DNA from: Flavobacteriaceae bacterium
GTDB lineage: Bacteria > Bacteroidota > Bacteroidia > Flavobacteriales > Flavobacteriaceae
Assembly (NCBI GenBank): GCA_021739635.1
Contig: JAIPBH010000001.1
Span: forward strand, 385,106-449,105
DNA: 64,000 nucleotides
Direction: 5' to 3'
Shown one piece after another: positions 1-10,951 of the stretch; position 1 is the stretch's first letter; every line of letters starts with the position of its first letter. The translations under genes were made by a program, and so were the position numbers. Below the pieces are notes generated by a model that searched no databases, was not told the DNA's origin, and saw only the letters and a list, made by a program, of their open reading frames with translations.

Positions 1-1162
1 TTTCAATTTTAAAGGAAAAAAAGTACGTTGGAATAAGGTTGCAAGTGGTGCAGTTGGGGAATTATCAACTGAAGAGCTTGGTAATGTTTTTGAATTATTT
101 TCAAAAGATTTAGGCATAGGTAAAAAAGCCGATTTTTTAAGAAATTTATTCACAGAAGCTTATTTAAAACATGATAACCTAACAGATGCTACACGGTATT
201 TAACAAATGCACTTTTTTCTGAATATGGGTTGGTAATTATTGATGCTAATGATGCAGAATTAAAACAGTTGTTCATCCCTTATATCAAAGATGAATTACT
301 AAATAATACATCTTTTAAATTGGTTTCTGAAACCATTAAAAAAATAAGTGATTTACCAAATCAACCATATAATATTCAAGTCAATCCTCGAGAGATAAAT
401 TTGTTTTATTTAAAGCAGAATTTACGTGAGCGTATCGTTTTTGAAGACGGTCTATATTCTGTTGTTGATTCGGATATATCATGGACTAAAGATGAGATTT
501 TAAAAGAAGTTGAAAATAATCCTGAGCGTTTTAGTCCAAATGTGATTATGCGTCCGTTGTATCAAGAAGTTATTTTACCAAACTTATGCTATATTGGCGG
601 CGGTGGCGAATTGGCCTATTGGTTTGAGTTGAAACAATTTTTTAATGAAGTTAAAGTTCCTTTTCCTATACTTTTACTCCGTAACTCGGTATTGATTCAA
701 ACCGTTCAGCAACAAAAAAAGCTTAATAATTTAAACATTTCCAGTGAAGATATCTTTTTAAAACGAGATGCCTTCATTAATAAAAAAGTACGTAAAATAT
801 CGAATATTGATATTGATTTTTCTTCTCAAAAAGAACAGTTAATTCAGCAATTTAAGCACTTATATAAGTTGGCTGAAAAAACTGATAAATCGTTTATTGG
901 TGCTGTAAAATCACAAGAAGTAAAACAGTTAAAAGGTTTAGAAAAACTAGAAAAGCGTTTGCTTAAAGCTCAGAAAAAAGTACTTTCAGACCAAGTATCA
1001 AGGATGACAGAACTTCAAAATGAATTATTTCCAAATCAAAGTTTACAAGAAAGAAACACTAATTTTTCAGAATTTTATTTGGAATACGGCGAAGAATTAA
1101 TTCCTCAATTAATAGAAAACTTAAAACCTCTAAATACTGAGTTTTTAATATTAACACTATAA
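1..1162 (+). CDS. bshC: Bacillithiol biosynthesis cysteine-adding enzyme BshC, 5'-truncated by the window edge
   Basis: BshC is thought to add cysteine to glucosaminyl-malate in the last step of bacillithiol synthesis, in the cytoplasm. The reading frame is open from base 2 to the TAA at 1160-1162 (386 residues visible). The in-frame TTG at 230 is internal: continuous BshC-like sequence precedes it, including KKVRWNKVASGAVGEL and KKADFLRNLF, so about 130-150 N-terminal residues lie outside the window. The visible part has the glycine-rich YIGGGGELAYW segment and, near residues 285-340, a long charged helical region typical of the BshC coiled coil. The gene ends 4 bases before the PLP decarboxylase start, suggesting cotranscription. 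Family assignment is from remembered sequence features; function follows from the family. Confidence 0.9.
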   Translation, partial: FNFKGKKVRWNKVASGAVGELSTEELGNVFELFSKDLGIGKKADFLRNLFTEAYLKHDNLTDATRYLTNALFSEYGLVIIDANDAELKQLFIPYIKDELLNNTSFKLVSETIKKISDLPNQPYNIQVNPREINLFYLKQNLRERIVFEDGLYSVVDSDISWTKDEILKEVENNPERFSPNVIMRPLYQEVILPNLCYIGGGGELAYWFELKQFFNEVKVPFPILLLRNSVLIQTVQQQKKLNNLNISSEDIFLKRDAFINKKVRKISNIDIDFSSQKEQLIQQFKHLYKLAEKTDKSFIGAVKSQEVKQLKGLEKLEKRLLKAQKKVLSDQVSRMTELQNELFPNQSLQERNTNFSEFYLEYGEELIPQLIENLKPLNTEFLILTL

Positions 1163-1166
1163 CAAA

Positions 1167-2540
1167 ATGCATAAAATAGATATTGATTTGGTTAACATGA
1201 CATTGGATGTTATGAAATATGCCATTGATAGAATTTCAGAAACAGAGCCTAAAATTGGTGTTCCTCAAAAAGCTGAAGATTTAAAAGCATTGGTAGGTGA
1301 AACGGTTACAGCTAAAGGCATTGGTGGAGAAGTGGCTTTTAATTTATGGAAAGAGCATTTAATGAAAGCAAATGTTTCTATAGATCACCCAAGGCATTTG
1401 GCATTTGTACCAGCATCGCCAACAAGGGCAGCAATTATGTTTGATTTGGTAACATCTGCTTCCAGTATTCATGGAGCCTATTGGATGGAAGGTGCAGGAG
1501 GAATTTTTTGTGAAAATGAAGCCATGAAATGGATTGTATCACTTACAGGATTGCCAGAAGGAGCTTTTGGTGTTTTTACAAGTGGTGGAACTGCAGCAAA
1601 TCTTTCAGCAATAGTAACGGCCAGAGAATATTGGAGAAGTTTAAATGATAAAAATAAAAATGAAAAAGGCATTATAATCACTTCTATCGGGGCACATTCT
1701 TCTGTAAAAGCGATGGCTAAGGTGGTCGATGTGGATGTATTATTAGTAGATACCGAAGATAAATTGGAAGCAAAAGCTTTACAAGAAACCATTAATGGAT
1801 TACCAGAAAATCAAAGAAAACGATTATTTGCTGTTGTAGGAACGGGTGGAACAACCAATGCAGGCATTATTGATGATTTATCTGGTATAGCTGCTATTTG
1901 TGAAACAGAAAATTTATGGTTTCATGTGGATGCAGCTTATGGCGGTGGCGCTTTAGCAGCAGATTCTGTAAGACATTTATTTAACGGTATTGAAAAAGCA
2001 GATAGTATCACCATTGACCCACACAAATGGATGTTTTCTCCTTATGATTGTGGTGCAGTTATTTATAAACAACCTGAATTAGCTAAAAAAGCACACTCAC
2101 AAGAAGGGTCTTATTTAGATATTTTTAAAGATGAAGGTGCTCATGGTTTTAATCCTACTGATTATCAAATACAGTTAACAAGGCGCGTTAGAGGTTTGCC
2201 ATTATGGTTTTCATTAGCAATGCATGGTACAGACAGATATAAAGAAGCTGTTGAACGTGGTCTTGAATTGGCACAAATTGCTGGTAAATTGATAACTGAA
2301 AAACCTCATGTTGAACTGGTAAGAGACCCAAGTTTGTCTTGCGTTTTGTATAGACGAATTGGTTGGAAACCTGAAGATTATACACATTGGACTTATGAAA
2401 ATCACAGCAAAGGATTTGCATTAGTCACTCCAACAAAGTGGAAAAAAGGAGGTGCTTTTGAAACGGTTTCCCGTTTTTGTTTTATCAATCCAGATACTAC
2501 AGAAAAAGATATAGAAATGATTTTAGATTCTATGCTTTAA
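1167..2540 (+). CDS. PLP-dependent group II amino-acid decarboxylase
   Basis: A 457-residue pyridoxal-phosphate enzyme of the group II decarboxylase family (glutamate, aromatic amino acid, diaminobutyrate and aspartate decarboxylases). The cofactor site is clear: SGGTAAN at about 139-145, HVDAAYGG at 253-260 with the PLP-binding Asp255, and DPHKW at 284-288 with the Schiff-base Lys287. The length is normal for the family. The substrate cannot be read from sequence; aspartate, diaminobutyrate or aromatic amino acids are all possible. ATG at 1167 follows bshC by only 4 bases, so the two are probably one transcript, and guaA downstream has its own -7 box. No truncation or missing catalytic residue is seen. 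Confidence 0.88.
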   Translation: MHKIDIDLVNMTLDVMKYAIDRISETEPKIGVPQKAEDLKALVGETVTAKGIGGEVAFNLWKEHLMKANVSIDHPRHLAFVPASPTRAAIMFDLVTSASSIHGAYWMEGAGGIFCENEAMKWIVSLTGLPEGAFGVFTSGGTAANLSAIVTAREYWRSLNDKNKNEKGIIITSIGAHSSVKAMAKVVDVDVLLVDTEDKLEAKALQETINGLPENQRKRLFAVVGTGGTTNAGIIDDLSGIAAICETENLWFHVDAAYGGGALAADSVRHLFNGIEKADSITIDPHKWMFSPYDCGAVIYKQPELAKKAHSQEGSYLDIFKDEGAHGFNPTDYQIQLTRRVRGLPLWFSLAMHGTDRYKEAVERGLELAQIAGKLITEKPHVELVRDPSLSCVLYRRIGWKPEDYTHWTYENHSKGFALVTPTKWKKGGAFETVSRFCFINPDTTEKDIEMILDSML

Positions 2541-2591
2541 AAATTTATTAAAAAAGTATGTGTGCTAATTTCGCATTCTAAAATCAATTAT

Positions 2592-2599
2592 TACTTTTG
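2592..2599 (+). promoter_or_regulatory. Bacteroidota -7 box (TACTTTTG) of guaA
   Basis: TACTTTTG fits the TAnnTTTG consensus of the Bacteroidota primary sigma factor. Only three bases (CGC) separate it from the guaA ATG at 2603, so transcription should begin at or within a base or two of the start codon, giving a leaderless or nearly leaderless mRNA. No clear -33 TTTG was found. Confidence 0.6.
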
Positions 2600-2602
2600 C
2601 GC

Positions 2603-4138
2603 ATGCAACACAACAAGGTACTTATTTTAGATTTCGGGTCACAATACACACAACTTATTGCCCGTAGAGTTAGAGAACTCAATATTTATTGCGAAATCCA
2701 TCCTTACAACAAAATTCCAGTTAATGTATCAGAGTACAATGCGGTAGTTTTATCTGGAAGTCCATTTTCTGTAAGAGGTGAAGATGCACCACATCCAGAT
2801 TTATCACAAATACGTGGAAAAAAACCAATGCTTGCGGTTTGTTATGGTGCTCAGTATTTAGCACATTTCTCTGGAGGCGAAGTTGCTCCATCAAATACGA
2901 GAGAATATGGTAGGGCAAATTTATCATTTATAAAAAATGATGAAGCTTTCTTAGCCGGTATTCAAAAAGGAAGTCAGGTTTGGATGAGTCATAGTGATAC
3001 TATTAAGCATTTACCAACCAATGGGGTTTTATTAGCCAGCACCAATGATGTGCAAAATGCAGCATTTAGAATTGAAGGAGAAGAAACCTATGCTATTCAA
3101 TTTCACCCAGAAGTGTATCATTCTACAGATGGTAAAAAATTATTAGAAAACTTTTTAGTTCGCATAGCAGTTGTACACCAAGATTGGACACCACAATCTT
3201 TTGTTGAAGAAACTGTTGAATCACTACAAAATCAATTAGGAAATGATAAAGTGGTATTAGGACTTTCTGGAGGCGTTGATTCTTCGGTAGCTGCCGTTTT
3301 ACTTCATAAAGCTATTGGAAAAAATCTGTATTGTATTTTTGTGAATAATGGGTTACTTCGTAAAAATGAGTTTGAAAGCGTTTTAAAGCAATATGAAGGC
3401 ATGGGACTTAACGTTAAAGGTGTTGATGCATCTAAACGTTTTTTAGATGCTTTAGCTGGAATTGATGATCCTGAGAAAAAACGTAAAGCCATTGGTAATG
3501 CGTTTATTGAAGTGTTTGATGATGAAGCTCACCAAATTGAAAATGTGACTTGGTTGGCACAAGGCACCATATATCCTGATGTTATAGAAAGTGTGTCTGC
3601 TACTGGCGGACCATCAGCTACTATTAAAAGTCATCATAACGTAGGCGGATTACCAGATTTTATGAAACTTAAAATTGTTGAGCCGCTAAAAGCATTGTTT
3701 AAAGATGAGGTGAGAAGAGTAGGTGCAACTTTAGGAATTGATCCGTTATTGCTTGGTCGTCATCCGTTTCCAGGACCTGGGTTAGCCATTCGTATTTTAG
3801 GTGATATTACTGCTGAAAAAGTGCGTATTCTTCAAGAAGTTGATGCTATTTTTATAAACGGACTTCGTGAATGGGGCTTGTATGACAAAGTTTGGCAAGC
3901 CGGTGCTATTTTATTACCAGTAAATAGTGTAGGTGTTATGGGTGATGAACGTACTTATGAAAAATGTGTGGCACTTAGAGCTGTTGAAAGTACAGATGGT
4001 ATGACGGCAGACTGGGTAAATTTACCCTATGAGTTTTTGCAAAAAACATCAAATGACATAATAAATAAAGTTAAAGGCGTTAATAGAGTAGTTTATGATA
4101 TCAGCTCAAAACCGCCAGCAACTATTGAATGGGAATAG
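2603..4138 (+). CDS. guaA: GMP synthase (glutamine-hydrolysing)
   Basis: Converts XMP to GMP using ATP and glutamine, the last step of de novo GMP synthesis. An N-terminal class I glutamine amidotransferase domain has the nucleophile Cys80 in AVCYGAQ and the His/Glu pair in IQFHPEVYH. The ATP pyrophosphatase domain has the P-loop [11 protein letters not shown], and the C-terminal dimerisation domain ends in the usual KPPATIEWE. Length is 511 residues, normal for the family. An in-frame TTG at 2597 is rejected as start because it is part of the predicted -7 box; ATG 2603 gives [17 protein letters not shown], the expected N-terminus. It is followed by 264 bases without a gene, then by the LysM protein. 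Confidence 0.96.
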   Translation: MQHNKVLILDFGSQYTQLIARRVRELNIYCEIHPYNKIPVNVSEYNAVVLSGSPFSVRGEDAPHPDLSQIRGKKPMLAVCYGAQYLAHFSGGEVAPSNTREYGRANLSFIKNDEAFLAGIQKGSQVWMSHSDTIKHLPTNGVLLASTNDVQNAAFRIEGEETYAIQFHPEVYHSTDGKKLLENFLVRIAVVHQDWTPQSFVEETVESLQNQLGNDKVVLGLSGGVDSSVAAVLLHKAIGKNLYCIFVNNGLLRKNEFESVLKQYEGMGLNVKGVDASKRFLDALAGIDDPEKKRKAIGNAFIEVFDDEAHQIENVTWLAQGTIYPDVIESVSATGGPSATIKSHHNVGGLPDFMKLKIVEPLKALFKDEVRRVGATLGIDPLLLGRHPFPGPGLAIRILGDITAEKVRILQEVDAIFINGLREWGLYDKVWQAGAILLPVNSVGVMGDERTYEKCVALRAVESTDGMTADWVNLPYEFLQKTSNDIINKVKGVNRVVYDISSKPPATIEWE

Positions 4139-4402
4139 TGACTTTTAGTACGTTTACGTCATAATTGAAGAAGCTCTAAAACAAGTAAAATTGTATTTTT
4201 GGTTTGGGTGTTCCAATATTTATAAACTATATTTATTATTTTTAAAGTATCTCACGTGTATATAATTACCGTATATAATAAAGTGAGTTAAACAAATATT
4301 GTCAGGCTGTACACTATATCTTTTCTTTTTGGCATGTTATGTGTATAAACAAAAGAAAAGGATGTCGTTTCCATCCTTAACACAATTTTAAAATTAGATT
4401 AC

Positions 4403-6337
4403 ATGATTAAATTCTTTTCCATTGTATGTTTAGCTTTTTTTTTAAGCAATAATACAGCTAAAGCCCAAAACTATAAGACACATAAGGTTAAACAAGGAGA
4501 GACTATTGAAAGTATTTCTAAACAATATTACGTAACTCCTTTTGATATTTATACATTAAATCCTGATGCAAAAAAGGGTTTAAAGCCAAATACGCTTTTA
4601 ATCATTCCAAAACCAAAAGTAGATTCTGAACCTAAAGTTACTGTTACTAAAGAATTGCAAGGTTTTAAAACGCATAGAATAGGTAAAAAGGAAACCTTAT
4701 ACAGTTTAGCCAAAGAATATAATGTGTCAGAAGATGATATTAAAAAATACAACACATTTTTATATTCTAGCACTTTACGTAAAGGGGATAAATTAGAGAT
4801 TCCTGTTTTTAAAATTACTGAAGTTACTCAAACAAAAGAGTTAACAAAACCTTATACAGTTTTACCAAAAGAAGGGAAATGGCGCGTTGCTTATAAATTT
4901 GGTATCACGCTTGCTGAATTGGAATCCCTTAACCCAAATATGGGAGACGTATTGCAAGAAGGTGAAATTATTAATGTGCCAAACATTACTAAAACTGATG
5001 AAAAGGTAGTTGATGAGCAATACAGTTATTATAAAGTACTACCTAAAGAAGGATTTTATAGATTAAAACTAAAATTAGGATTAGAACAAGATCAGCTTGA
5101 AGCCTTAAATCCTTCATTGAAGGAAAGCGGATTAAAAGATGGCATGATTTTAAAAGTGCCTTTCAATCATAATATAGAATCTTTTGAGTCTAATGAAGTT
5201 GCTAATAATTTAATTGAAAAAATAAAAGATTATAAAACCAAGCATATTGCTATAATGTTACCATTTCGTTTGGATCGTGTTGAATTTGACTCTATATCAA
5301 ACATGAAACAAAGCATATCAAATGATAGATATTTAGATGCATCTTTAGATTTTCATTCAGGGATATTAATGGCTGTTGATTCACTTAAAACTTTAGGTAT
5401 TTCTCTTAAAGTAGATGTTTATGACACGAAATACCAAGTTGGTGAAGTGTCTAAAATTATTGAGTCTAACAATTTTGAAAATTTAGATGCTGTAATTGGG
5501 CCATTAACACCAAACAATTTTGAAAGAGCAGCTTCTGAATTAAAAAAATATAATGTTCCCGTAGTCTCGCCAATTGGGGAGAATCTAAATCTTTATGATA
5601 ATGTTTTTCAAACAAGACCTTCTGCAGACTTGTTAAAAAGCAAAATGATTAATTATGTTAAAACACTTTCAGGTTCAAAAAACATTGTTATTATTTCTGA
5701 TAGTAAAAATTCACCAGTTGCTGCAGAATTAAAACAAGAATTTACTTTTGCAACCCAAGTGCGTTCTAGAAAGAATAAAGATGGTAAAGATGCCAATTAT
5801 ATATTAGTTGATGATATTGCTAGTGTTTTAAAATCTGGTATTAACATAGTTTTTTTAGAAACTCAAAATCAAGGATTCGCATCAAATGTGACTAGTATAG
5901 TAAATTCTTTAATTAGAGCTGAAAATAAAGAAGAAAATATAGCTAAAACAGATATTATATTAGTTACTACAAATATGAATGCTGCTTTTGAAGGTGATGA
6001 AATATCAAATGAACACTTGTCCAATTTGAGTTTTACTTTTGCCACCATGTCAAAAACAAAAAGCATAGAAGATAATAATTACTTCATTAAAAAATATGAA
6101 GAAATTTATCATGTTACACCAAATAAAAGAGCTATTAGAGGTTTTGATGTTACTATGGATGTTGTGTTACGTTTAGTAACTTCAGATGATTTATATACTT
6201 CTGTAACTGAAACGCCTTTAACAGAATACGTTGAAAGCAAGTTTGAATACAAAAAGAAACTTTTTGGAGGATTTTATAATGATTCAGCTTATTTAGTAAA
6301 GTATAAAGATTTAAGAATTGTTGAAGTTCAGCAATAA
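4403..6337 (+). CDS. Exported LysM protein fused to a type 1 periplasmic-binding (LppC/ABC substrate-binding-like) domain
   Basis: 644 residues. A signal peptide ends near AKA-QN (about residue 21). Four LysM or LysM-like repeats follow, at about 26-69 (VKQGETIESISKQYYVTP), 90-135 (GKKETLYSLAKEYNVS), 150-192 and 208-252; these bind peptidoglycan glycans. From about 280 (HIAIMLPFRL) to the end there is a type 1 periplasmic-binding fold, like LpoA/LppC or amino-acid ABC receptors, with VIGPLTPNNFE and VPVVSPIGE typical of that fold. No ABC permease lies nearby, so a transport role is unlikely. A peptidoglycan-linked role by analogy with LpoA, an activator of a penicillin-binding protein, is inference. 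The putative protease gene 46 bases downstream may share its transcript. Confidence 0.85.
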   Translation: MIKFFSIVCLAFFLSNNTAKAQNYKTHKVKQGETIESISKQYYVTPFDIYTLNPDAKKGLKPNTLLIIPKPKVDSEPKVTVTKELQGFKTHRIGKKETLYSLAKEYNVSEDDIKKYNTFLYSSTLRKGDKLEIPVFKITEVTQTKELTKPYTVLPKEGKWRVAYKFGITLAELESLNPNMGDVLQEGEIINVPNITKTDEKVVDEQYSYYKVLPKEGFYRLKLKLGLEQDQLEALNPSLKESGLKDGMILKVPFNHNIESFESNEVANNLIEKIKDYKTKHIAIMLPFRLDRVEFDSISNMKQSISNDRYLDASLDFHSGILMAVDSLKTLGISLKVDVYDTKYQVGEVSKIIESNNFENLDAVIGPLTPNNFERAASELKKYNVPVVSPIGENLNLYDNVFQTRPSADLLKSKMINYVKTLSGSKNIVIISDSKNSPVAAELKQEFTFATQVRSRKNKDGKDANYILVDDIASVLKSGINIVFLETQNQGFASNVTSIVNSLIRAENKEENIAKTDIILVTTNMNAAFEGDEISNEHLSNLSFTFATMSKTKSIEDNNYFIKKYEEIYHVTPNKRAIRGFDVTMDVVLRLVTSDDLYTSVTETPLTEYVESKFEYKKKLFGGFYNDSAYLVKYKDLRIVEVQQ

Positions 6338-6383
6338 GACAAATTAAAATTCGTTTTTTAATTCAAACCTAGTTTTCTATCGC

Positions 6384-6920
6384 TTGTCTAGATTTATTAT
6401 TTTAATATGTTGCTTCCTTTTTGTTGAAAAAGATGAACCAGTAATTACTTGGAGAGAATCTTATAAATTATCATGGAATGATTTTAAAGGCGAGGCACAT
6501 AAAAATGAAAAAGCAGTAGCAATTACAGCATCAGGTTTTAGTTTTGAGTATTCTATCAAACAAAATGTTTTTAGAGCAGTAAGTTTTGAAGCAAAAGTAG
6601 AAGCTTGTTTTTTTTCTGAACAATCATGGTATAAACCAGAATTAGTAAATGATTATATTTTGTCTCATGAACAATTGCATTATGATATTACAGAGCTTTA
6701 CACACGTAAATTCAGACAGCAATTAAGCCAACTAAAAGTTTCAAAAACTATTAAAAGTGATTTAGAATCACTACACAAGTTGATGAATAAGCAATTAGAA
6801 AGCAGACAAAATGACTATGATGCTGAAACTAATAATTCAATAAATAAAGAAGCTCAACTACTTTGGCAACAAAAAATTGAAACAGAGTTGCAAACATTAG
6901 TCTCATATAAATCAGAATAG
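6384..6920 (+). CDS. Putative DUF922-like zinc protease, TTG start
   Basis: 178 residues with a short hydrophobic N-terminus (SRFIILICCFLFVE), suggesting export or membrane anchoring. WRESYKLSWNDFKG near residue 23 and SHEQLHYDITELY near residue 94 match the pattern of DUF922-type proteins, in which HExxH is the probable zinc-binding motif. No ATG is available: the frame is open from 6348 and the only plausible start is TTG at 6384, after an imperfect -7-like TAGTTTTC at 6370. It ends 8 bases before the DUF3820 gene. Family membership is moderately sure, the protease activity is inferred from HEQLH, and the substrate is unknown. Confidence 0.65.
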   Translation: MSRFIILICCFLFVEKDEPVITWRESYKLSWNDFKGEAHKNEKAVAITASGFSFEYSIKQNVFRAVSFEAKVEACFFSEQSWYKPELVNDYILSHEQLHYDITELYTRKFRQQLSQLKVSKTIKSDLESLHKLMNKQLESRQNDYDAETNNSINKEAQLLWQQKIETELQTLVSYKSE

Positions 6921-6928
6921 TTGTGTTC

Positions 6929-7156
6929 ATGCAACCCGATAAAAACTTCTTAATAACCTTGGCGCATACCAAAATGCCTTTTGGGAAGTATAAAGACCTC
7001 TATTTAATTGACCTGCCAGAATATTATGTGGTTTGGTATCATAATAAAGGATTTCCAAAAGGGAAATTAGGAGATATGCTACAAACCGTTTATGAACTTA
7101 AATTAAACGGTTTGGAAGAGCTAATTAGAAATATTAAAAAGCAGTATCCTAAATAG
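6929..7156 (+). CDS. DUF3820 family protein
   Basis: A small cytoplasmic protein of 75 residues. MPFGKYKDLYLIDLPEYYV followed by FPKGKLGDML is the recognisable DUF3820 pattern (PF12843, described as a putative quorum-sensing-regulated virulence factor; the biochemical role is unknown). ATG at 6929 is preferred over an in-frame GTG at 6923, two codons upstream. It lies 8 bases after the putative protease, so the two are likely cotranscribed. The family call rests on the N-terminal GKYK/LPxxYxxW pattern. Confidence 0.8.
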   Translation: MQPDKNFLITLAHTKMPFGKYKDLYLIDLPEYYVVWYHNKGFPKGKLGDMLQTVYELKLNGLEELIRNIKKQYPK

Positions 7157-7244
7157 AGATTTAGTTTTTAAGTCTATTATATATAAAAAATAGTTGTTTA
7201 TAAATACCTTTTAAATAACTAAAACAATGCTTTAATAACTGTTT

Positions 7245-8921
<1,677 letters not shown>

Positions 8922-8984
8922 AATTGGTTAGTTTTTTGATAAATACCTAAAACCTCAATTTAAAAGAGGAGAAATTTATAGCAA

Positions 8985-10883
8985 ATGGAAGAAAAAAAAT
9001 TAGATATTAATTCGATTATAGGATTTGCCCTTATTTTCGGAATATTAATGTACATGCTTTGGCAAAATCAACCAACTCCAGAGCAGGTTGCAGATCAAGA
9101 AAAAGCAAAACAAGAACAGGTTGCAAAAGATGAAAAAGCTAAAATGCAAAATAACGCTGTTGTTACTACTTCCGAAGATTTTTCAGTTATAACAGCTACA
9201 GATTCTACAAAGCTAGAAGCATTAAAATCAAAACTTGGAGCCTTTGCTTATTCTTCAACATTACCATCAGCAACAGACACTGAAACACTTGTTGAAAACG
9301 ATGTTTTATCATTAAAATTTAGCAATAAAGGTGGTTATCTTTCAGAAATTAGATTAAAAAACTTTGTAAATTTTGATTCTATTCCTGTTTATTTAATAAA
9401 AGATAATAATTCAGCGTTCAATATCAATTTTGGAACAACAGATAGTCGTATTTTAAACACACAAGACTTATATTTTCAGCCAACCATTACCAAAAACGGT
9501 GACAATACCGTCGTTTCAATGAAACTTAAAGTATCAGAAACCAAGTTTTTAGAATATAGATACGACATAAAGAATGACGATTATATGATGGATTTTACCA
9601 TTCGTTCTCAAGGCTTAAGCGATGTTATTAATAGCTCTCAAGCCATTGATTTAGATTGGAAAGTAAAAACCTATCGGCATGCAAAAAGTGTTTCTTATGA
9701 GAATCGTTATACTGAACTTGTTTTTGAATATGAAAATGGAAAAGATGATTATTTAGGTCAAAGCGAACTATCAGACGATACAGCCAATGAAGTTACTTAT
9801 GTAGCTTTTAAACAACACTTTTTTACCTCTATTTTATTATCAGATTCTCCTTTTAAAAAGGCAAATTTAAAATCTGAAAATTTAATTAAAGACGAAGAAA
9901 TTGATACGGTTTTTACTAAATCTTTTGAAGCTAAATTACCATTAGAACTTATTTCTGGTGAGATTAATAAAAAAATGAATTGGTATTTTGGCCCATCAGA
10001 TTATAAAATATTAAATGCTTACGATAGAAATTTAGATGAAGTGTTGCCTTTAGGTTGGGGAATTTTTGGTTGGATTAACCGATATGTATTCATTCCAACA
10101 TTCGGGTTTTTAAGTGGATTTTTACCGTATGGTTTTGCAATTATAGTCATGACTATTTTAGTAAGAATCGTCATGTCTCCAGTAACCTATAAATCTTACG
10201 TGTCTCAAGCAAAAATGAAGGTTTTAAAGCCTGAGATTGCTGAAATTAATGAAAAGTATAAAGACAATGCCATGAAAAGGCAACAGGAAACAATGGCATT
10301 GTATAGTAAAGCAGGAGCAAGCCCAATGGCAGGATGTTTACCGGCTTTGGTGCAATTACCCGTGTTTTATGCCTTGTTTCAATTCTTTCCTTCAGCGTTT
10401 GATTTGCGTCAGAAAAGCTTCCTTTGGGCAGAAGATTTATCATCATATGATACCATTGCAAAATTACCATTTAACATACCTTTTTATGGAGACCATGTAA
10501 GTTTGTTTCCAATATTGGCATCGGTTGCCATATTCTTTTATATGCAAATGACTACTGGGCAACAAATGGCAGCACAACCAACCCAAGAAGGTATGCCAGA
10601 TATGAGTAAAATGATGAAATACATGATGTATTTTTCACCATTAATGATGTTGTTTTTCTTTAATAATTATGCTTCAGGATTAAGTTTGTATTATTTTGTT
10701 TCAAACTTAATTACCATTGGTATTATGTTAGTGATTAAGCATTTTATTATTGATGAAGATAAAATTCATGCAAAAATTCAAGAAAATAAAAAGAAGCCAA
10801 AAAAGGAAAATCGTTTCCAGAAGAAAATGAAAGAAATGATGGAACAGGCAGAAAAGCAAAAACAAGCACAAAACCGAAAATAG
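8985..10883 (+). CDS. yidC: Membrane protein insertase YidC
   Basis: Inserts and folds inner-membrane proteins with or without SecYEG. 632 residues: an N-terminal membrane segment (IIGFALIFGILMYMLW, residues 6-21), a charged linker, a large periplasmic domain (about 95-350), and the Oxa1/YidC core from about 370 with GFLPYGFAIIVMTILVRIV, SPMAGCLPALVQLPVFYALF and FFFNNYASGLSLYYFVSNL. The tail is strongly basic (KKKPKKENRFQKKMK), as is usual for ribosome contact. An AGGAG lies 14 bases before the ATG, too far to be a clear Shine-Dalgarno site. A strong hairpin terminator follows at once. Confidence 0.96.
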   Translation: MEEKKLDINSIIGFALIFGILMYMLWQNQPTPEQVADQEKAKQEQVAKDEKAKMQNNAVVTTSEDFSVITATDSTKLEALKSKLGAFAYSSTLPSATDTETLVENDVLSLKFSNKGGYLSEIRLKNFVNFDSIPVYLIKDNNSAFNINFGTTDSRILNTQDLYFQPTITKNGDNTVVSMKLKVSETKFLEYRYDIKNDDYMMDFTIRSQGLSDVINSSQAIDLDWKVKTYRHAKSVSYENRYTELVFEYENGKDDYLGQSELSDDTANEVTYVAFKQHFFTSILLSDSPFKKANLKSENLIKDEEIDTVFTKSFEAKLPLELISGEINKKMNWYFGPSDYKILNAYDRNLDEVLPLGWGIFGWINRYVFIPTFGFLSGFLPYGFAIIVMTILVRIVMSPVTYKSYVSQAKMKVLKPEIAEINEKYKDNAMKRQQETMALYSKAGASPMAGCLPALVQLPVFYALFQFFPSAFDLRQKSFLWAEDLSSYDTIAKLPFNIPFYGDHVSLFPILASVAIFFYMQMTTGQQMAAQPTQEGMPDMSKMMKYMMYFSPLMMLFFFNNYASGLSLYYFVSNLITIGIMLVIKHFIIDEDKIHAKIQENKKKPKKENRFQKKMKEMMEQAEKQKQAQNRK

Positions 10884-10888
10884 ATTTT

Positions 10889-10913
10889 AAGCTGCCTTTT
10901 GGCAGCTTTTTTT
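10889..10913 (+). terminator. Rho-independent terminator after yidC
   Basis: Perfect 8-bp stem AAGCTGCC/GGCAGCTT (10889-10896 and 10901-10908) with a TTTT loop and a run of Ts to 10913. Confidence 0.85.
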
Positions 10914-10951
10914 ATATACAATTTCAATAATAAATCATCGTTATTTACATT

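Noticed and set aside
230..1162. bshC beginning at TTG 230
   Set aside because: The frame is open upstream to the window edge with matching family sequence, so 230 is internal to a truncated gene.
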